Shown here: one piece after another, positions 38,652-47,587 of the stretch
Layout: every line of letters begins with the position of its first letter
How positions within the stretch are numbered: position 1 is the first letter of the stretch
Assembly (NCBI RefSeq): GCF_012913485.1
Contig: NZ_CP051774.1
Span: 2,480,001 to 2,544,000 of the forward strand
Source: Luteolibacter luteus
GTDB lineage: Bacteria; Verrucomicrobiota; Verrucomicrobiia; Verrucomicrobiales; Akkermansiaceae
Direction: 5' to 3'
Length of the DNA: 64,000 bases
Position numbers and translations under genes: made by a program
Notes under the pieces: generated by a model
Databases searched by the model: none
Told to the model about the DNA's origin: nothing
Seen by the model: the letters and a program-made list of their open reading frames with translations, nothing else

Positions 38652-38981
38652 TCAAATCCCCGATAAGTCCTGCGCCATCCGATCGCGCGCGAGCCGGAAG
38701 CCGGTACGCAGCTCCTCGATCTGCCGCCGCAGCTTGAGCCGGGTCTGGGCATCGGCACAGCTGGAGAGTTCTTCTTCCAACTCCGCCGCTTTCTTCAACA
38801 TCTCCATTTCCGGAGCAAGAAAACCATTCCCCTTCAGCATGGAAAAGGCCGCCCGCCATCCTTCCGGCGTGTTGAAGTAGGACTCGAGATCCAGCTCCGT
38901 GCCCGGTGGCGGAGGCTGCAATTCGCCCGAAGCGATCGCTTCATCGATGCGCGCTTCGCCGAGCTTTGAAAGGGCGGACAT
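38652..38981 (-). CDS. DUF1992 (DnaJ-C28-like) protein
   Basis: 109 residues from MSALSKLGEARIDEAIASGELQPPPPGTELDLESYF. The pattern 'lgEaRI.eAi..Ge....P..G..l.l..y' is typical of DUF1992/DNAJC28. It has a coiled-coil end (AAELEEELSSCADAQTRLKLRRQIEELR). Cytoplasmic, function unknown. Upstream, same strand as the ACP-like gene, 17 bases apart, so probably co-transcribed with it. Confidence 0.8.
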   Translation of the reverse strand: MSALSKLGEARIDEAIASGELQPPPPGTELDLESYFNTPEGWRAAFSMLKGNGFLAPEMEMLKKAAELEEELSSCADAQTRLKLRRQIEELRTGFRLARDRMAQDLSGI

Positions 38982-39056
38982 GCCGCCAGCATAGCGCTGG
39001 GGACCGCGAAATCCAGCGTCTTGCCTGTCGAGCTCCCCCGCACCATCTTCGCGCGC

Positions 39057-39245
39057 GTGGACCTTTCGAACTACCGCAAGATGGATCCCCACATGCTGGT
39101 GGGACTCATCAATACCGAGCTGCGCAACCATTGCGATTCGCTCGATGAGCTCGTGAAGAAGCATGGCCTTGATGAGAAGAAGCTCGTGACGGTCCTCGGG
39201 AAAGCAGGCTACGACTATCAGGCGACGCAGAACCAGTTCCGCTAA
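39057..39245 (+). CDS. DUF4250 protein
   Basis: 62 residues from GTG 39057; a TTG at 39021 and an ATG at 39081 are also in frame and no Shine-Dalgarno decides between them. Conserved DUF4250 pattern: MDPHMLVGLINTELRNHCDSLDELVKKHGL ... AGYDYQATQNQFR. Small helical cytoplasmic protein, function unknown. Divergent from the DUF1992 gene. Confidence 0.75.
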   Translation: MDLSNYRKMDPHMLVGLINTELRNHCDSLDELVKKHGLDEKKLVTVLGKAGYDYQATQNQFR

Positions 39246-39319
39246 GTAACAGGCACCCTTTCCGGAGGCCTCTCATTTTGACACGATGCCGGAAGGCATG
39301 CCTGCCACCCTCCTTCGCC

Positions 39320-40066
39320 ATGAAACCTTTACTTATCGCCCCATGGATTATCTTCGTTGCCGCGGTAGGTCAGGGCCACAATTACGATCCAACGCTCGCC
39401 CCCTTCGCCACAGAACACCGCGCCAAGCTCGCCAAGATCGCTGATAAAAGGGATGCCGCGATCAAGGCCCCGAAAGATGCTTATCTCGCGTCACTGGAGA
39501 GTGCCGAGCAAGAAGCGACCCTCAGAAAGGATTCCAAGGTGGCGGAGGCCCTCGGAAAGGAGATGGTCTTCGTGAAGTTCGATTGCCTGTCTTCGGCAGA
39601 GGGTTTCCCGCGCAAAGTCATCACCGCCCGCAAAGCCTTTGAAAAATCTCTCCAACAGGCCGAATCCGAGGCGGAGCGCGAGGCAAAAAAGATCAATGCG
39701 AGCTACCTTGCGGACCTGAACAGAATTCCTCTGGGGCAGAACGCCACGGGACTGCTGGTCAAACAAGTCGCAAGCGAGAAGCGCGCGCTGACAAGCGGAG
39801 TCATTGGTCCGATCGTCAATCCGGAAACCGACATCGCAGGCACCACCTGGTGGAAATACAACAAACCGGAGGTCACGTGGAAGTTCACCTACACCACCGA
39901 GGCCCGCCTTCAAGACACGTGGCGGATGTCTTTTCCGAAGGCAGACGAGTTCACTATCCACTGGGATGAACGGAACGCCGCGCATCTGAAACTTTCGAAG
40001 ACCGGCCGGGTACTCTTGGAAGGAGGCATGCCAAGCTTCGTCCTATCCACCGGAAAGGACGAGTAA
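39320..40066 (+). CDS. Secreted coiled-coil protein with beta C-terminus
   Basis: 248 residues from MKPLLIAPWIIFVAAVGQG, a signal peptide. Residues about 25-150 form an Ala/Glu/Lys coiled coil (AAIKAPKDAYLASLESAEQEATLRKDSKVAEALGKE), a pattern common in secreted Planctomycete and Verrucomicrobial proteins. The C-terminal 80 residues are a small beta domain (GTTWWKYNKPEVTWKFTY ... FTIHWDERNAAHLKL). No catalytic motif. Predicted periplasmic. Confidence 0.7.
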   Translation: MKPLLIAPWIIFVAAVGQGHNYDPTLAPFATEHRAKLAKIADKRDAAIKAPKDAYLASLESAEQEATLRKDSKVAEALGKEMVFVKFDCLSSAEGFPRKVITARKAFEKSLQQAESEAEREAKKINASYLADLNRIPLGQNATGLLVKQVASEKRALTSGVIGPIVNPETDIAGTTWWKYNKPEVTWKFTYTTEARLQDTWRMSFPKADEFTIHWDERNAAHLKLSKTGRVLLEGGMPSFVLSTGKDE

Positions 40067-40120
40067 TCCACCCTGATTTCAAGTTGCGCCTCCCGGCTTC
40101 CTCTCTTTGGTTCGACGACT

Positions 40121-41224
40121 ATGAAATCCTTCAGCCGTCGATCCGCCCTCCGTCTCGGTGCTGCTGCCTCTGCCGCTCCCTTTCTCCAACTCCGGGCCCA
40201 GGAGTCCGGTGAAAAGCAACTTGGTATCGCCCTGCTCGGCCTCGGTGACTACGCCACCAAGCAGCTGGGACCCGCGCTGAAGAAGACATCCAATGCCAAG
40301 CTGGCGGGGATCATCACCGGCTCCCCCGACAAGATCCCGACCTGGCAGAAGGAATACGAGATCCCGGACGGCAACATCTACGACTACAAGAGCCTGGAGA
40401 AGATCGCGGACAACAAGGAGATCGACGTGATCTACGTCGTCACGCCCACCGCTCTGCATCCGGAATTCACGATCCGTGCCCTGAAGGCGGGCAAGCACGT
40501 GATCTGCGAAAAGCCGATGGCACCGACGGCGGAAGAATGCACCCGCATGATCAAGGCCGCGGAGGAAGCAAAAAAGACGCTGCAGATCGGCTACCGGCTC
40601 CACTGGGACCCCTTTCACCTGAAGCTGATGCAGGCGATCAAGACGAAGGAGTTCGGAGATTGGAAATCGATCGACGCTTCCGATGCGGGACGCATGACGG
40701 ATTTCACCCGCCACAATGCGTGGCGCGTGAACAAGCAGTTGGGAATCGCGGGAGCACTCTACGACCTCGGTGTCTATGCCGTGCAAGCCTGCCTCTACTC
40801 CGCACAAGAACATCCAGTCCGTGTGACCGCAAAGAGCTGGACCGACCGGAAAGAAGAATTCAGCGAGGTCCCCGAGCATTGGGAGTGGGAACTCGAATTC
40901 TCAGGCGGCCGGAAGGCGAAAGGCTTCGCGAGCTACGGAAAGAACGGCAACCATATCCGCGTGGAGACCGAGAAGGGTCTCATTCAAATCGATCCGGCCT
41001 ATGGCTACAGTGGCCAGAAAGGCAGCACCCCCGAGGGGGAGATGCCATTCGAACACGTGCACCAGCAGAAGCTTCAGATCGAGGGTCAGGTGAAAGCCAT
41101 CCTTTCCGGCGAACCCAGCAAGGTGCCGGGCGAGATGGGCCGCCGTGATATTCAGGTCATCCGCGGGATCATGGAAGCCGCCGAAAGCGGCAAGCCCTTC
41201 GAGTTCGGGAAGTTTGAGTACTAA
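40121..41224 (+). CDS. Tat-exported Gfo/Idh/MocA oxidoreductase
   Basis: 367 residues. Tat signal MKSFSRRSALRLGAAASAAP. The Rossmann domain is GIALLGLGDYATKQLGPAL with VIYVVTPTALHPEFTIRALKAGKHVICEKPMA, giving the invariant EKP. The C-terminal domain follows the family pattern (HNAWRVNKQLGIAGALYDLGVY). Uses NAD(P) to oxidise or reduce sugars, often with tightly bound cofactor when exported. Next gene is another Tat oxidoreductase, 38 bases on, likely one operon. Confidence 0.95.
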   Translation: MKSFSRRSALRLGAAASAAPFLQLRAQESGEKQLGIALLGLGDYATKQLGPALKKTSNAKLAGIITGSPDKIPTWQKEYEIPDGNIYDYKSLEKIADNKEIDVIYVVTPTALHPEFTIRALKAGKHVICEKPMAPTAEECTRMIKAAEEAKKTLQIGYRLHWDPFHLKLMQAIKTKEFGDWKSIDASDAGRMTDFTRHNAWRVNKQLGIAGALYDLGVYAVQACLYSAQEHPVRVTAKSWTDRKEEFSEVPEHWEWELEFSGGRKAKGFASYGKNGNHIRVETEKGLIQIDPAYGYSGQKGSTPEGEMPFEHVHQQKLQIEGQVKAILSGEPSKVPGEMGRRDIQVIRGIMEAAESGKPFEFGKFEY

Positions 41225-41262
41225 GGCCGGGAATCATTCCGGGATCCGCCCCTCTGGCTATC

Positions 41263-42360
41263 ATGAGCACGAACATCACTACCCGCCGGCAATTCTTGTC
41301 CGCAGCCACTGCAACACTTGCTGCCAGCGCCACGCTGCGCGCCCAAGAGGCCGATGCAGCAACGGTTACAAGCAAGCGTTATCGGCCACCCGTCCGCTTC
41401 GGGCTCGGTGGCGTAGCGATCGGCAATGGCTTTTTCGTCACGCCGGATGCCCAAGCCGAAGAAACGCTCGAAGCCGCATGGGCCGCGGGCGTCCGCTACT
41501 TCGATACCTCACCTTGGTATGGCCTCGGACTGAGCGAACGACGCTTCGGTCATTTCCTCGATGGGCAGAAGCGGGAGGACTACGTGATCTCCACGAAGAT
41601 CGGGCGGCTGATGGTACCAGACCACGACTTCAAGCATGGCATGTGGAAGGGCGAGCTCGGATTCAACTACAAGTACGACTACACTGCTGCCGGAACGCGC
41701 CGCTCGATCGAAGATAGCCTGCAACGGCTCGGCATCCCCAGCATCGACATCGTCTTCATCCACGACCTCTCGCCGGACAATGGCGATATGAAGGACAAGT
41801 GGACCGAATACTTCGACATCGCGGCAAAGGGCGCGATCCCGGAGCTGACCAAGATGCGGGAGGAAGGCCTGATCAAGGGCTGGGGCTTTGGCGTGAACAC
41901 CATCGAGCCAATCCTCAAGACCTTGGAGATCTCCGAGCCGGACATCTTCCTCTCCGCGATCCAATACTCGCTGATGAAGCATGAGGACTCGCTGGAGCGG
42001 CTCTTCCCCGCCTGCGAAGAGCATGGTGTGTCACTGGTGATCGGCGGCCCCCTGAATGCCGGATTCCTCGCCGGGGTGGACCGCTACAACTACGGCGGCA
42101 CCATTCCAGAGGGCTTCAAGGAGAAGCGCGAGCGAATGCGCGCCATCGCCAAAGACCACGGCACCGACCTGCGCACTGCCGCGCTTCAATTCACGGCGGC
42201 GCCTTCAGTCGTGGCCGCCACGATCCCCGGTGCCCGCTCCGCAAAGCAGATCCAAGAGAACGCGGAATCGATGAAGGCCAAGATCCCGGGAGAATTCTGG
42301 AGAGCACTGAAGGAGGAAAAGCTCATCGCGGCCAATGCTCCTCAGCCCCGCCCTGCCTAA
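41263..42360 (+). CDS. Tat-exported aldo/keto reductase
   Basis: 365 residues with Tat signal TTRRQFLSAATATLAASATLRAQ. AKR features: FGLGGVAIGNG, the catalytic Asp-Tyr in YFDTSPWYGLGLSE, Lys in VISTKIGRL, and His in VFIHDLSPDN. Resembles the pyridoxal/L-fucose-dehydrogenase-like AKR subgroup. Probably co-transcribed with the Gfo/Idh gene upstream; both are predicted to act outside the cytoplasm on sugars. Ends 16 bases before the convergent DUF3472 gene. Confidence 0.92.
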   Translation: MSTNITTRRQFLSAATATLAASATLRAQEADAATVTSKRYRPPVRFGLGGVAIGNGFFVTPDAQAEETLEAAWAAGVRYFDTSPWYGLGLSERRFGHFLDGQKREDYVISTKIGRLMVPDHDFKHGMWKGELGFNYKYDYTAAGTRRSIEDSLQRLGIPSIDIVFIHDLSPDNGDMKDKWTEYFDIAAKGAIPELTKMREEGLIKGWGFGVNTIEPILKTLEISEPDIFLSAIQYSLMKHEDSLERLFPACEEHGVSLVIGGPLNAGFLAGVDRYNYGGTIPEGFKEKRERMRAIAKDHGTDLRTAALQFTAAPSVVAATIPGARSAKQIQENAESMKAKIPGEFWRALKEEKLIAANAPQPRPA

Positions 42361-42376
42361 GAACAGCCCTCCCTTG

Positions 42377-43678
42377 TTAGAAGCCCTCCAGCTTCTCGAA
42401 ATCCACCTTGGGCTTCTTGGCAGCCGTCGATTCTCGCTGGAACTGACTGCCAAGCTTCACGTTGTCCGCGAAGAAGCCGCCGTTCTTCATGAAGAACTCC
42501 TTCCCCTTCACCCCGCCGGCGTAGTCCATGCGATACTTCCTCTGCGCAATGTCATCTCCGGTGAAGCGAGCTTCGGTGACCTCGTGCCATTCGCCCTTCA
42601 CATCGCATGCCCACTGGTTTCCATACAACGCGCCACGGGTGATGTAGCCTTGGCGATCCGAGAAATTTTCAAGGAAGGAATGCGCGCCGGTCAGGTGCTT
42701 GTCGGTCTTCGGGCGCTTGAAGCTGGCAATCAGCTTCCACTCCTTTTTCTCCGGAAGGAAGAACCAAGCAGTGTAATCGGTGGATCCCTGGCCATCCGGC
42801 TTCACACGGTTGAGAAAGCGGTAGGTTTCGCCGGCCTTCCACGGGTAGAGCCAGTAGCTCTGGCCGCCGGAACCTTCGCCCCCGAATTCCCCGCCATGGA
42901 CGCCTTCGCCTTTCTTGAGGAGCGTGATCTTGTGGTCGTCCGGGATCTCTTTTGGATTGTCGGTGGTGAAGGGGCTCCAGACCGAGAACAGGATGCGCCG
43001 CTCCTCCGGTCCATTCACCTGCATGCCGAAGTAGCCCTCACCAAAGCCGTTCGACATGAAGTATGAGCCGATCGGATCACTGCCCTCCGGCACGGTGATC
43101 TCATTATAGAACCACTCGACCGGTTCGCCCTTTGGCAAGGAGTAGCCGAGGTGCACCGAGGGACCGCGGCGTCCCCAGTAGAAGCGGTTGCCTTCGTTAT
43201 TCTGCACGTAGTTCAACTCCACCGCTTCCGGTGCGCTGACCGTCAGCCCTTCCACCTCGGCAAAGGTTTCTCCGGATTTCTTCAATCCCTGCAGGTCCAC
43301 GCGCACGTAGCCCGCTTCCCTCACCGTGACCTTTCCGAGGGATACCTCTCCGGCTCCCTTCAGATCCTTCTCGATCGGCTTTCCATTCACCGTGGCGCGG
43401 ATCCGGGCTTCACCTTCCGCTCTCGCCTTCAGGGAGAGTTCCAATTCCGCCGGGCGATCCACCCGGAAGTAAATCGACTGCACCGTGTCCGCGCTATCCC
43501 AGCGGCCCATCCCCCGCCCGCCTCGTCTGCCCGACTGCTCTTGAACAGCCTTGGTGACGTAGGCATTTCCTCCCATGGGCACTTCCCAGACCTTGGCTCC
43601 TTCTCCATTCGCGGCGGACGAGAGGAACGGAACCAAGACAAGCGCCAGAGGCAGGACGGGGAAGAGCGTGCGGTGCAT
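42377..43678 (-). CDS. Secreted DUF3472 protein with DUF5077-like domain
   Basis: 433 residues with signal peptide MHRTLFPVLPLALVLVPFLSSA. Residues about 30-140 (VWEVPMGGNAYVTKAV ... YFRVDRPAELELSLKA) fit DUF5077. The rest fits DUF3472: NNEGNRFYWGRRGPSVHLGYSLP, SYFMSNGFGEGYFGMQVNG and WSPFTTDNPKEIPDDH. Secreted carbohydrate-related beta protein in Bacteroidetes, Planctomycetes and Verrucomicrobia; no proven activity. Confidence 0.88.
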   Translation of the reverse strand: MHRTLFPVLPLALVLVPFLSSAANGEGAKVWEVPMGGNAYVTKAVQEQSGRRGGRGMGRWDSADTVQSIYFRVDRPAELELSLKARAEGEARIRATVNGKPIEKDLKGAGEVSLGKVTVREAGYVRVDLQGLKKSGETFAEVEGLTVSAPEAVELNYVQNNEGNRFYWGRRGPSVHLGYSLPKGEPVEWFYNEITVPEGSDPIGSYFMSNGFGEGYFGMQVNGPEERRILFSVWSPFTTDNPKEIPDDHKITLLKKGEGVHGGEFGGEGSGGQSYWLYPWKAGETYRFLNRVKPDGQGSTDYTAWFFLPEKKEWKLIASFKRPKTDKHLTGAHSFLENFSDRQGYITRGALYGNQWACDVKGEWHEVTEARFTGDDIAQRKYRMDYAGGVKGKEFFMKNGGFFADNVKLGSQFQRESTAAKKPKVDFEKLEGF

Positions 43679-43727
43679 GAGACCTTAAACGATACTCAAC
43701 CGCTCTTTTATTCCAAAAAAGTGAGAT

Positions 43728-44747
43728 TTATTGAGTCGCTTCGGGATGATGCTCCTTCATGCACTTGTCGCAGACTCCGTGGCTGAACTTCGCGTCACTG
43801 TGCCGCTGGATGTAGGACTCCAGCTGGTGCCAGTTTCCATCCTCGTCGCGGATATCCTTGCAGTACGAGCAGGTCGGCAGAATCCCGCGCAGGGTTTTTA
43901 CTTCGAGGAGAGCGCCTTGGAGTGAATCGATCAGCTGCACGTTCTCGCGTTCGACTTCCTTTCGTCTTTCGATTTCCCGCTGCGCCAAACTCAGCTCCAG
44001 ACGAACCTTCGTTACCTCTCTCAAGATCGCCAGGACGGGACGGTTTTCGATTTCCATCCCGTTTTTTCCATTCTGCCAGGAGATGTACCAGTAGAGGAAG
44101 GGGAAGGCGAAGACGCTGAGCACGAAACGGGTCACGAAGGTCCCGGTCATGATCTTGAAGTAGTCCGGTTCGCCCGCGAAGGCACCGGTAGCGAAGAGGA
44201 GGACGTCCAGCCAAAGCACCCCGAGCAGCGTCAGGAAGGCCCGCAGCCACAGCCGCATGTTGAGCTGAGGCTTCCCAAGGAACTCCCAGGCCATCGCCAG
44301 GAAGATCAGATCGGCGAAGGCCGCAAAGATGGAGGCCGAGTAGATCCGCAGGCTCTGCGGGGGGAAGTAGCCCAGGGGATTTTCCCCGTTATTCGAGATC
44401 CGGATTTGCCAGTGAAGGATCAGGGTCACCAGCGGGACCATCACCGAGACCCCGATGATCGTGGAGATCGCAATCCGGGTCGCCCGCGGACCATCGAAGA
44501 CGTAGACGACAAAGACTCCGAGCAAGAGCGCTGTGTAGAAAACGGTGGAGCCTACCATGAAAGACGCGATCCCGGGCACTTCCACGCGCACCCCCGCATC
44601 CGTTACCCAGACCATCACGGCGGTAAGGCTACCGATCAGGGCATAGAAGTGGGAGAGACCCAGCTTGTTGCGCAGAGAGTGCGCCCAGAGCACAAGGAAG
44701 TACACGCCGATCGCTTCTCCGATCAGGACCAGAAGTTCATTCGTCAT
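43728..44747 (-). CDS. Seven-helix membrane protein with CxxC-type C-terminus
   Basis: 339 residues from MTNELLVLIGEAIGVYFLVL. Seven membrane segments to about residue 235, then a coiled coil (RLELSLAQREIERRKEVERENVQLIDSL), then a zinc-binding-like tail CSYCKDIRDEDGNWHQLESYIQRH ... CDKC. That tail occurs in many signalling proteins beside PAS, GAF or receiver domains. The membrane part resembles a VUT_1-like or other 7TM sensor fold (tentative). Likely a membrane sensor without an output kinase in the gene; a separate partner is unknown. Confidence 0.65.
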   Translation of the reverse strand: MTNELLVLIGEAIGVYFLVLWAHSLRNKLGLSHFYALIGSLTAVMVWVTDAGVRVEVPGIASFMVGSTVFYTALLLGVFVVYVFDGPRATRIAISTIIGVSVMVPLVTLILHWQIRISNNGENPLGYFPPQSLRIYSASIFAAFADLIFLAMAWEFLGKPQLNMRLWLRAFLTLLGVLWLDVLLFATGAFAGEPDYFKIMTGTFVTRFVLSVFAFPFLYWYISWQNGKNGMEIENRPVLAILREVTKVRLELSLAQREIERRKEVERENVQLIDSLQGALLEVKTLRGILPTCSYCKDIRDEDGNWHQLESYIQRHSDAKFSHGVCDKCMKEHHPEATQ

Positions 44748-45058
44748 GAAACGCGTGCAGGAAATGGGAATTGCAGTGGAACCCCGCACAGCTGGAGAAG
44801 CAGCCGTGGCGCAAGGTTCATAATTCCGCTAGGTGTTGGCAGCCGGGCGGAATCCTAGATAGCCTCCTTGGAAAATGACAAGCCGGTCCACGCGTTGTTA
44901 GCGCGTTGTTAGATTGCAAAATTCACGAATGCCGTTTCGATCCAAGTTTCCCGCAAGCCAAATCGGTCCACAAGCCATTGCGAGAGCGACTGTTCAACGA
45001 GGCTCGATCCCCCTAAGCTTGGCCGTTCCGAGGGTCGAAATCCCCCCGGAAATACCCG
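44748..45058. other. Divergent promoter gap before truA
   Basis: 311 bases, no gene. Contains an exact tandem copy of CGCGTTGTTAG at 44891-44912 and an AT-rich stretch near 44912-44935 that may be the truA-side promoter. Nothing else structured is evident. Confidence 0.4.
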
Positions 45059-45805
45059 ATGCCCAAGTTTAAACTTACCCTCGCTTTCGACGGTTCGGCC
45101 TATCATGGCTGGCAGTCCCAGAGGTCCGGGCGCGGCATTCAGAACCAGTTGGAGGGGGCTCTCGCCCGGCTTTTTCCCTCCGCGCCAAAGGTGCAAGGAT
45201 CGAGCCGCACGGATGCGGGGGTCCACGCGCTCGGGATGGTGGCTCATTTCGAGGTCGCGGACGGGGAGTTCCGGATGCCTCTGCGGCACCTGCCGCTAGC
45301 GATCAATGCCTGCCTCCCCGAGGATATCCGGGTGCTCAAGGCGGCACGTGCCCGGACGGACTTCCATGCGCGCTTCGATGCAAAGGGGAAGCAGTACCGC
45401 TATCACTTGTGGAATCACCCGGTGATGAACCCTCTGCTCCGGGCGAGGGCATGGCATGTCCCGCGCCCGCTTGATCTCGCGGCCATGCGCGAGGCCGCGC
45501 CGCTCTTCGTGGGACGCCACGATTTCCGTTCCTTCACGGCGAATCGCGGCGGCGAGCTGAAGGATGCGGTCCGAACGCTCTCCCGCTGCGATATCCAGGG
45601 CCGCGGACCCTCGATCACCCTGGTCATCGAGGGAGAAGGTTTCCTCTACAAGATGTGCCGTGGCATTGCGGGGACCCTCGTGCAAATCGGCGAGGGCCGC
45701 TTTCCAGCGCAGGAGGTGGAGGTGATGCTCTCCCGCCATGACCGCCGTGTGGCCGGCATGAATGCTCCGGCGCACGGCCTGGTGCTGCAAAAGGTGTTCT
45801 ACTAG
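45059..45805 (+). CDS. truA: tRNA pseudouridine(38-40) synthase TruA
   Basis: 248 residues, standard size. Opens KLTLAFDGSAYHGWQSQ and has the catalytic Asp in GSSRTDAGVHALG. Further signatures: FHARFDAKGKQYRYHLWN, FVGRHDFRSFTANRG and GEGFLYKMCRGIAGTLVQIGEGR. Modifies U38-U40 in tRNA anticodon stems. Followed after 87 bases by a small membrane protein. Confidence 0.98.
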   Translation: MPKFKLTLAFDGSAYHGWQSQRSGRGIQNQLEGALARLFPSAPKVQGSSRTDAGVHALGMVAHFEVADGEFRMPLRHLPLAINACLPEDIRVLKAARARTDFHARFDAKGKQYRYHLWNHPVMNPLLRARAWHVPRPLDLAAMREAAPLFVGRHDFRSFTANRGGELKDAVRTLSRCDIQGRGPSITLVIEGEGFLYKMCRGIAGTLVQIGEGRFPAQEVEVMLSRHDRRVAGMNAPAHGLVLQKVFY

Positions 45806-45892
45806 GGGGCTGGCGCGGAAAAAAGATTGTCCCATCTCCAGGGCGTTCCCCAATCCCACTCATAGCGTCTCTATTCGGCGCACCCTCCTGAC

Positions 45893-46360
45893 ATGTTCAC
45901 GCTCATCCACGTTCTCATCAGCATCCTCGGCATCGCCGCGGGCTTTGTCGTCATCGGTGGCATGCTGGGAGGTAAGGTCCGGCCGCCTGCGACCTGCGTC
46001 TTTCTCGCCGCAACGATCGCGACCAGCGTTACCGGCTTCTTCTTTCCGTTCAAGGGTGCCACCCCGGCCTTCATCTTCGGAGTCCTATCCTTGGTGGTCC
46101 TATCACTCGCGATGTTTTCGCTAATAGTGAAGCAGGTCCGAGGCGGTTGGAGGAAGACCTACATCATCACGGCGCTCACGGCCCAGTTCTTGAATACCTT
46201 CGTCCTGATCGCGCAACTCTTCCAAAAGGTTCCCGCGCTCAGAGCGCTCGCCCCGACGCAGAGCGAGCCACCTTTCGGGATCTCCCAGATCCTCCTGCTG
46301 CTGGGCTTCATCTGGATCGGTATCCAAGCGGTGAAGCGCACCGCGCCGGGTCCTGCCTGA
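45893..46360 (+). CDS. Four-helix membrane protein of unknown function
   Basis: 155 residues with four membrane segments (LIHVLISILGIAAGFVVIGGML, CVFLAATIATSVTGFFFPF, FGVLSLVVLSLAMFSLIV, and ILLLLGFIWIGIQAV) and short loops. Similar small membrane proteins occur across Proteobacteria and Verrucomicrobia without function. No neighbour gives a pathway. Ends 22 bases before the convergent DUF3140 gene. Confidence 0.75.
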   Translation: MFTLIHVLISILGIAAGFVVIGGMLGGKVRPPATCVFLAATIATSVTGFFFPFKGATPAFIFGVLSLVVLSLAMFSLIVKQVRGGWRKTYIITALTAQFLNTFVLIAQLFQKVPALRALAPTQSEPPFGISQILLLLGFIWIGIQAVKRTAPGPA

Positions 46361-46382
46361 ACTTTTAGAGTTGCCGCTGGGA

Positions 46383-46742
46383 TCAATGCTTCCGGGGATC
46401 GTGTCCCCAATTCATCAGGCTGTAGAGCCATGGCGTCTCGCTCACCTCTCCTTCGGGCCGCTGAGCCAAGTGCCGGTTCACATAGCCTACCACTTTGCGC
46501 ATGTGCTTGAGGTCTGCTTCGGTGAGATCCGCCTGCTTCTTGCCGAGGAGGGTGATGATCTTTCTTCCAGAGCGATGGCCAACCGATTCGCCGCTGCCTT
46601 TTCCATCTGATCCTTTCCAGCCTACCTGACGAGACTCTTCGGTATCCAACCACTTCTCCAATTGCGCTGAAGTCATGTTCACCGCTTCCCTGAAGTCGTG
46701 CACGGTCTCGCGGCGTTCCTTTGGCCCTTCGATTTTTGTCAT
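46383..46742 (-). CDS. DUF3140 protein
   Basis: 119 residues. Matches the DUF3140 pattern: HDFREAVNMTSAQLEKWLDTEESRQVGWK, SVGHRSGRKIITLLGKKQADLTEADLKHMRKVVGYVNRHLAQRP, and SLMNWGHDP. Cytoplasmic, DNA-associated role suspected but unproven. Its ATG overlaps the stop of the DUF2945 gene (ATGA), so they are coupled. Confidence 0.9.
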   Translation of the reverse strand: MTKIEGPKERRETVHDFREAVNMTSAQLEKWLDTEESRQVGWKGSDGKGSGESVGHRSGRKIITLLGKKQADLTEADLKHMRKVVGYVNRHLAQRPEGEVSETPWLYSLMNWGHDPRKH

Positions 46743-46960
46743 CGCTTGGACCGCTTCTTCAGCGCCTCCGGCTTATGAGCGGCTTTCTCTCCCGACTTCT
46801 CGCTCTCCACCAGATACTCCGGGTTCTCTTTCGATGCGGCTACCTGGTGGCCCTTGATCTTCGTGCGGGAGGTCAACTTCTTCACCACCTTGCCGGTGGT
46901 TTTCCCTTGGGAGGTTTCCCACTCGACGCGATCGCCTTTCTTCAAAGTCTTCGCTTTCAT
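46739..46960 (-). CDS. DUF2945 / HVA1 TUDOR-like protein
   Basis: 73 residues from ATG 46960, preceded by a strong AGGAG six bases upstream. Pattern GDRVEWETSQGKTTGKVVKKLTSRTKIKGHQVAASKENPEYLVESEKSGEKAAHKPEAL is the whole DUF2945 domain, a small SH3/TUDOR-like barrel. Often found beside DUF3140, as here, with an ATGA overlap. Function unknown. Confidence 0.92.
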   Translation of the reverse strand: MKAKTLKKGDRVEWETSQGKTTGKVVKKLTSRTKIKGHQVAASKENPEYLVESEKSGEKAAHKPEALKKRSKR

Positions 46961-46983
46961 CATCTGCTCCTTTCGGTGCGGGT

Positions 46984-47448
46984 TTAAAGTCGTCCCTCCT
47001 CGATGTCGTAGACGTCGAACCAATGGTAGATGACGCGGTCCTTGGGGATGAATTCATCGATGTAGTCTTCGAGGAAGACCTGAAGTTCGATATCCATTTC
47101 GCTAAGCCGCTTGTCGCGTAGCTCGTTGTTCCAGCGGATCACCTCCTCCTTACTAGTATTCTTCGCGTGCTCGCGAATCCAGCGGTCCATCTCGTCATCG
47201 CTGCGGCCTTCCGCCACCGCTTTCTTGAAGTCCTTCGGATCGATACCCGCGAAGCCCAGAAACATGCTGTCCATGGGGCAAGCGTAGTGGTACTCGCCCT
47301 GGGTTCCGGAAAGCTCGGCCCGGCACTTGTCGAGCGCTCGTGCGGCCAGGACATAGCCTCCCAGTTTCGTGCGGGGGCTGCGGGGGAACTCCCGGTTCAG
47401 ATCCAGAGCCTGGTCCTTTACCTTCGGGTCAATCGTCTTCGTGCTCAT
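46984..47448 (-). CDS. DUF5069 protein
   Basis: 154 residues from MSTKTIDPKVKDQALDLNREFPRSPRTKLGGYVLAARALDKCRAEL. The opening 'FPRSPR.KLGGY..A.R.LDKCRA' and the middle PMDSMFLGFAGIDPKDFKKAVAEG are DUF5069 features. Small, soluble, helical protein with no known activity. It lies 23 bases upstream of the DUF2945 start on the same strand. Confidence 0.85.
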   Translation of the reverse strand: MSTKTIDPKVKDQALDLNREFPRSPRTKLGGYVLAARALDKCRAELSGTQGEYHYACPMDSMFLGFAGIDPKDFKKAVAEGRSDDEMDRWIREHAKNTSKEEVIRWNNELRDKRLSEMDIELQVFLEDYIDEFIPKDRVIYHWFDVYDIEEGRL

Positions 47449-47587
47449 GCGAGATCCCCCGCACAAGACATGCCACCCCCAGGCAGGCCGCCTGCGCTTC
47501 GTCGGCACGGGCGGATTCCCCTTTCACCATCCCGGTTTCCGCTGTCAGCCGGGGCGATCTGCAAGGCCGCATTGCAGATGCGGCGGC

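Noticed and set aside
44891-44912. Exact tandem 11-base duplication
   Set aside because: Two copies only, in a promoter gap; too short to call a repeat array.
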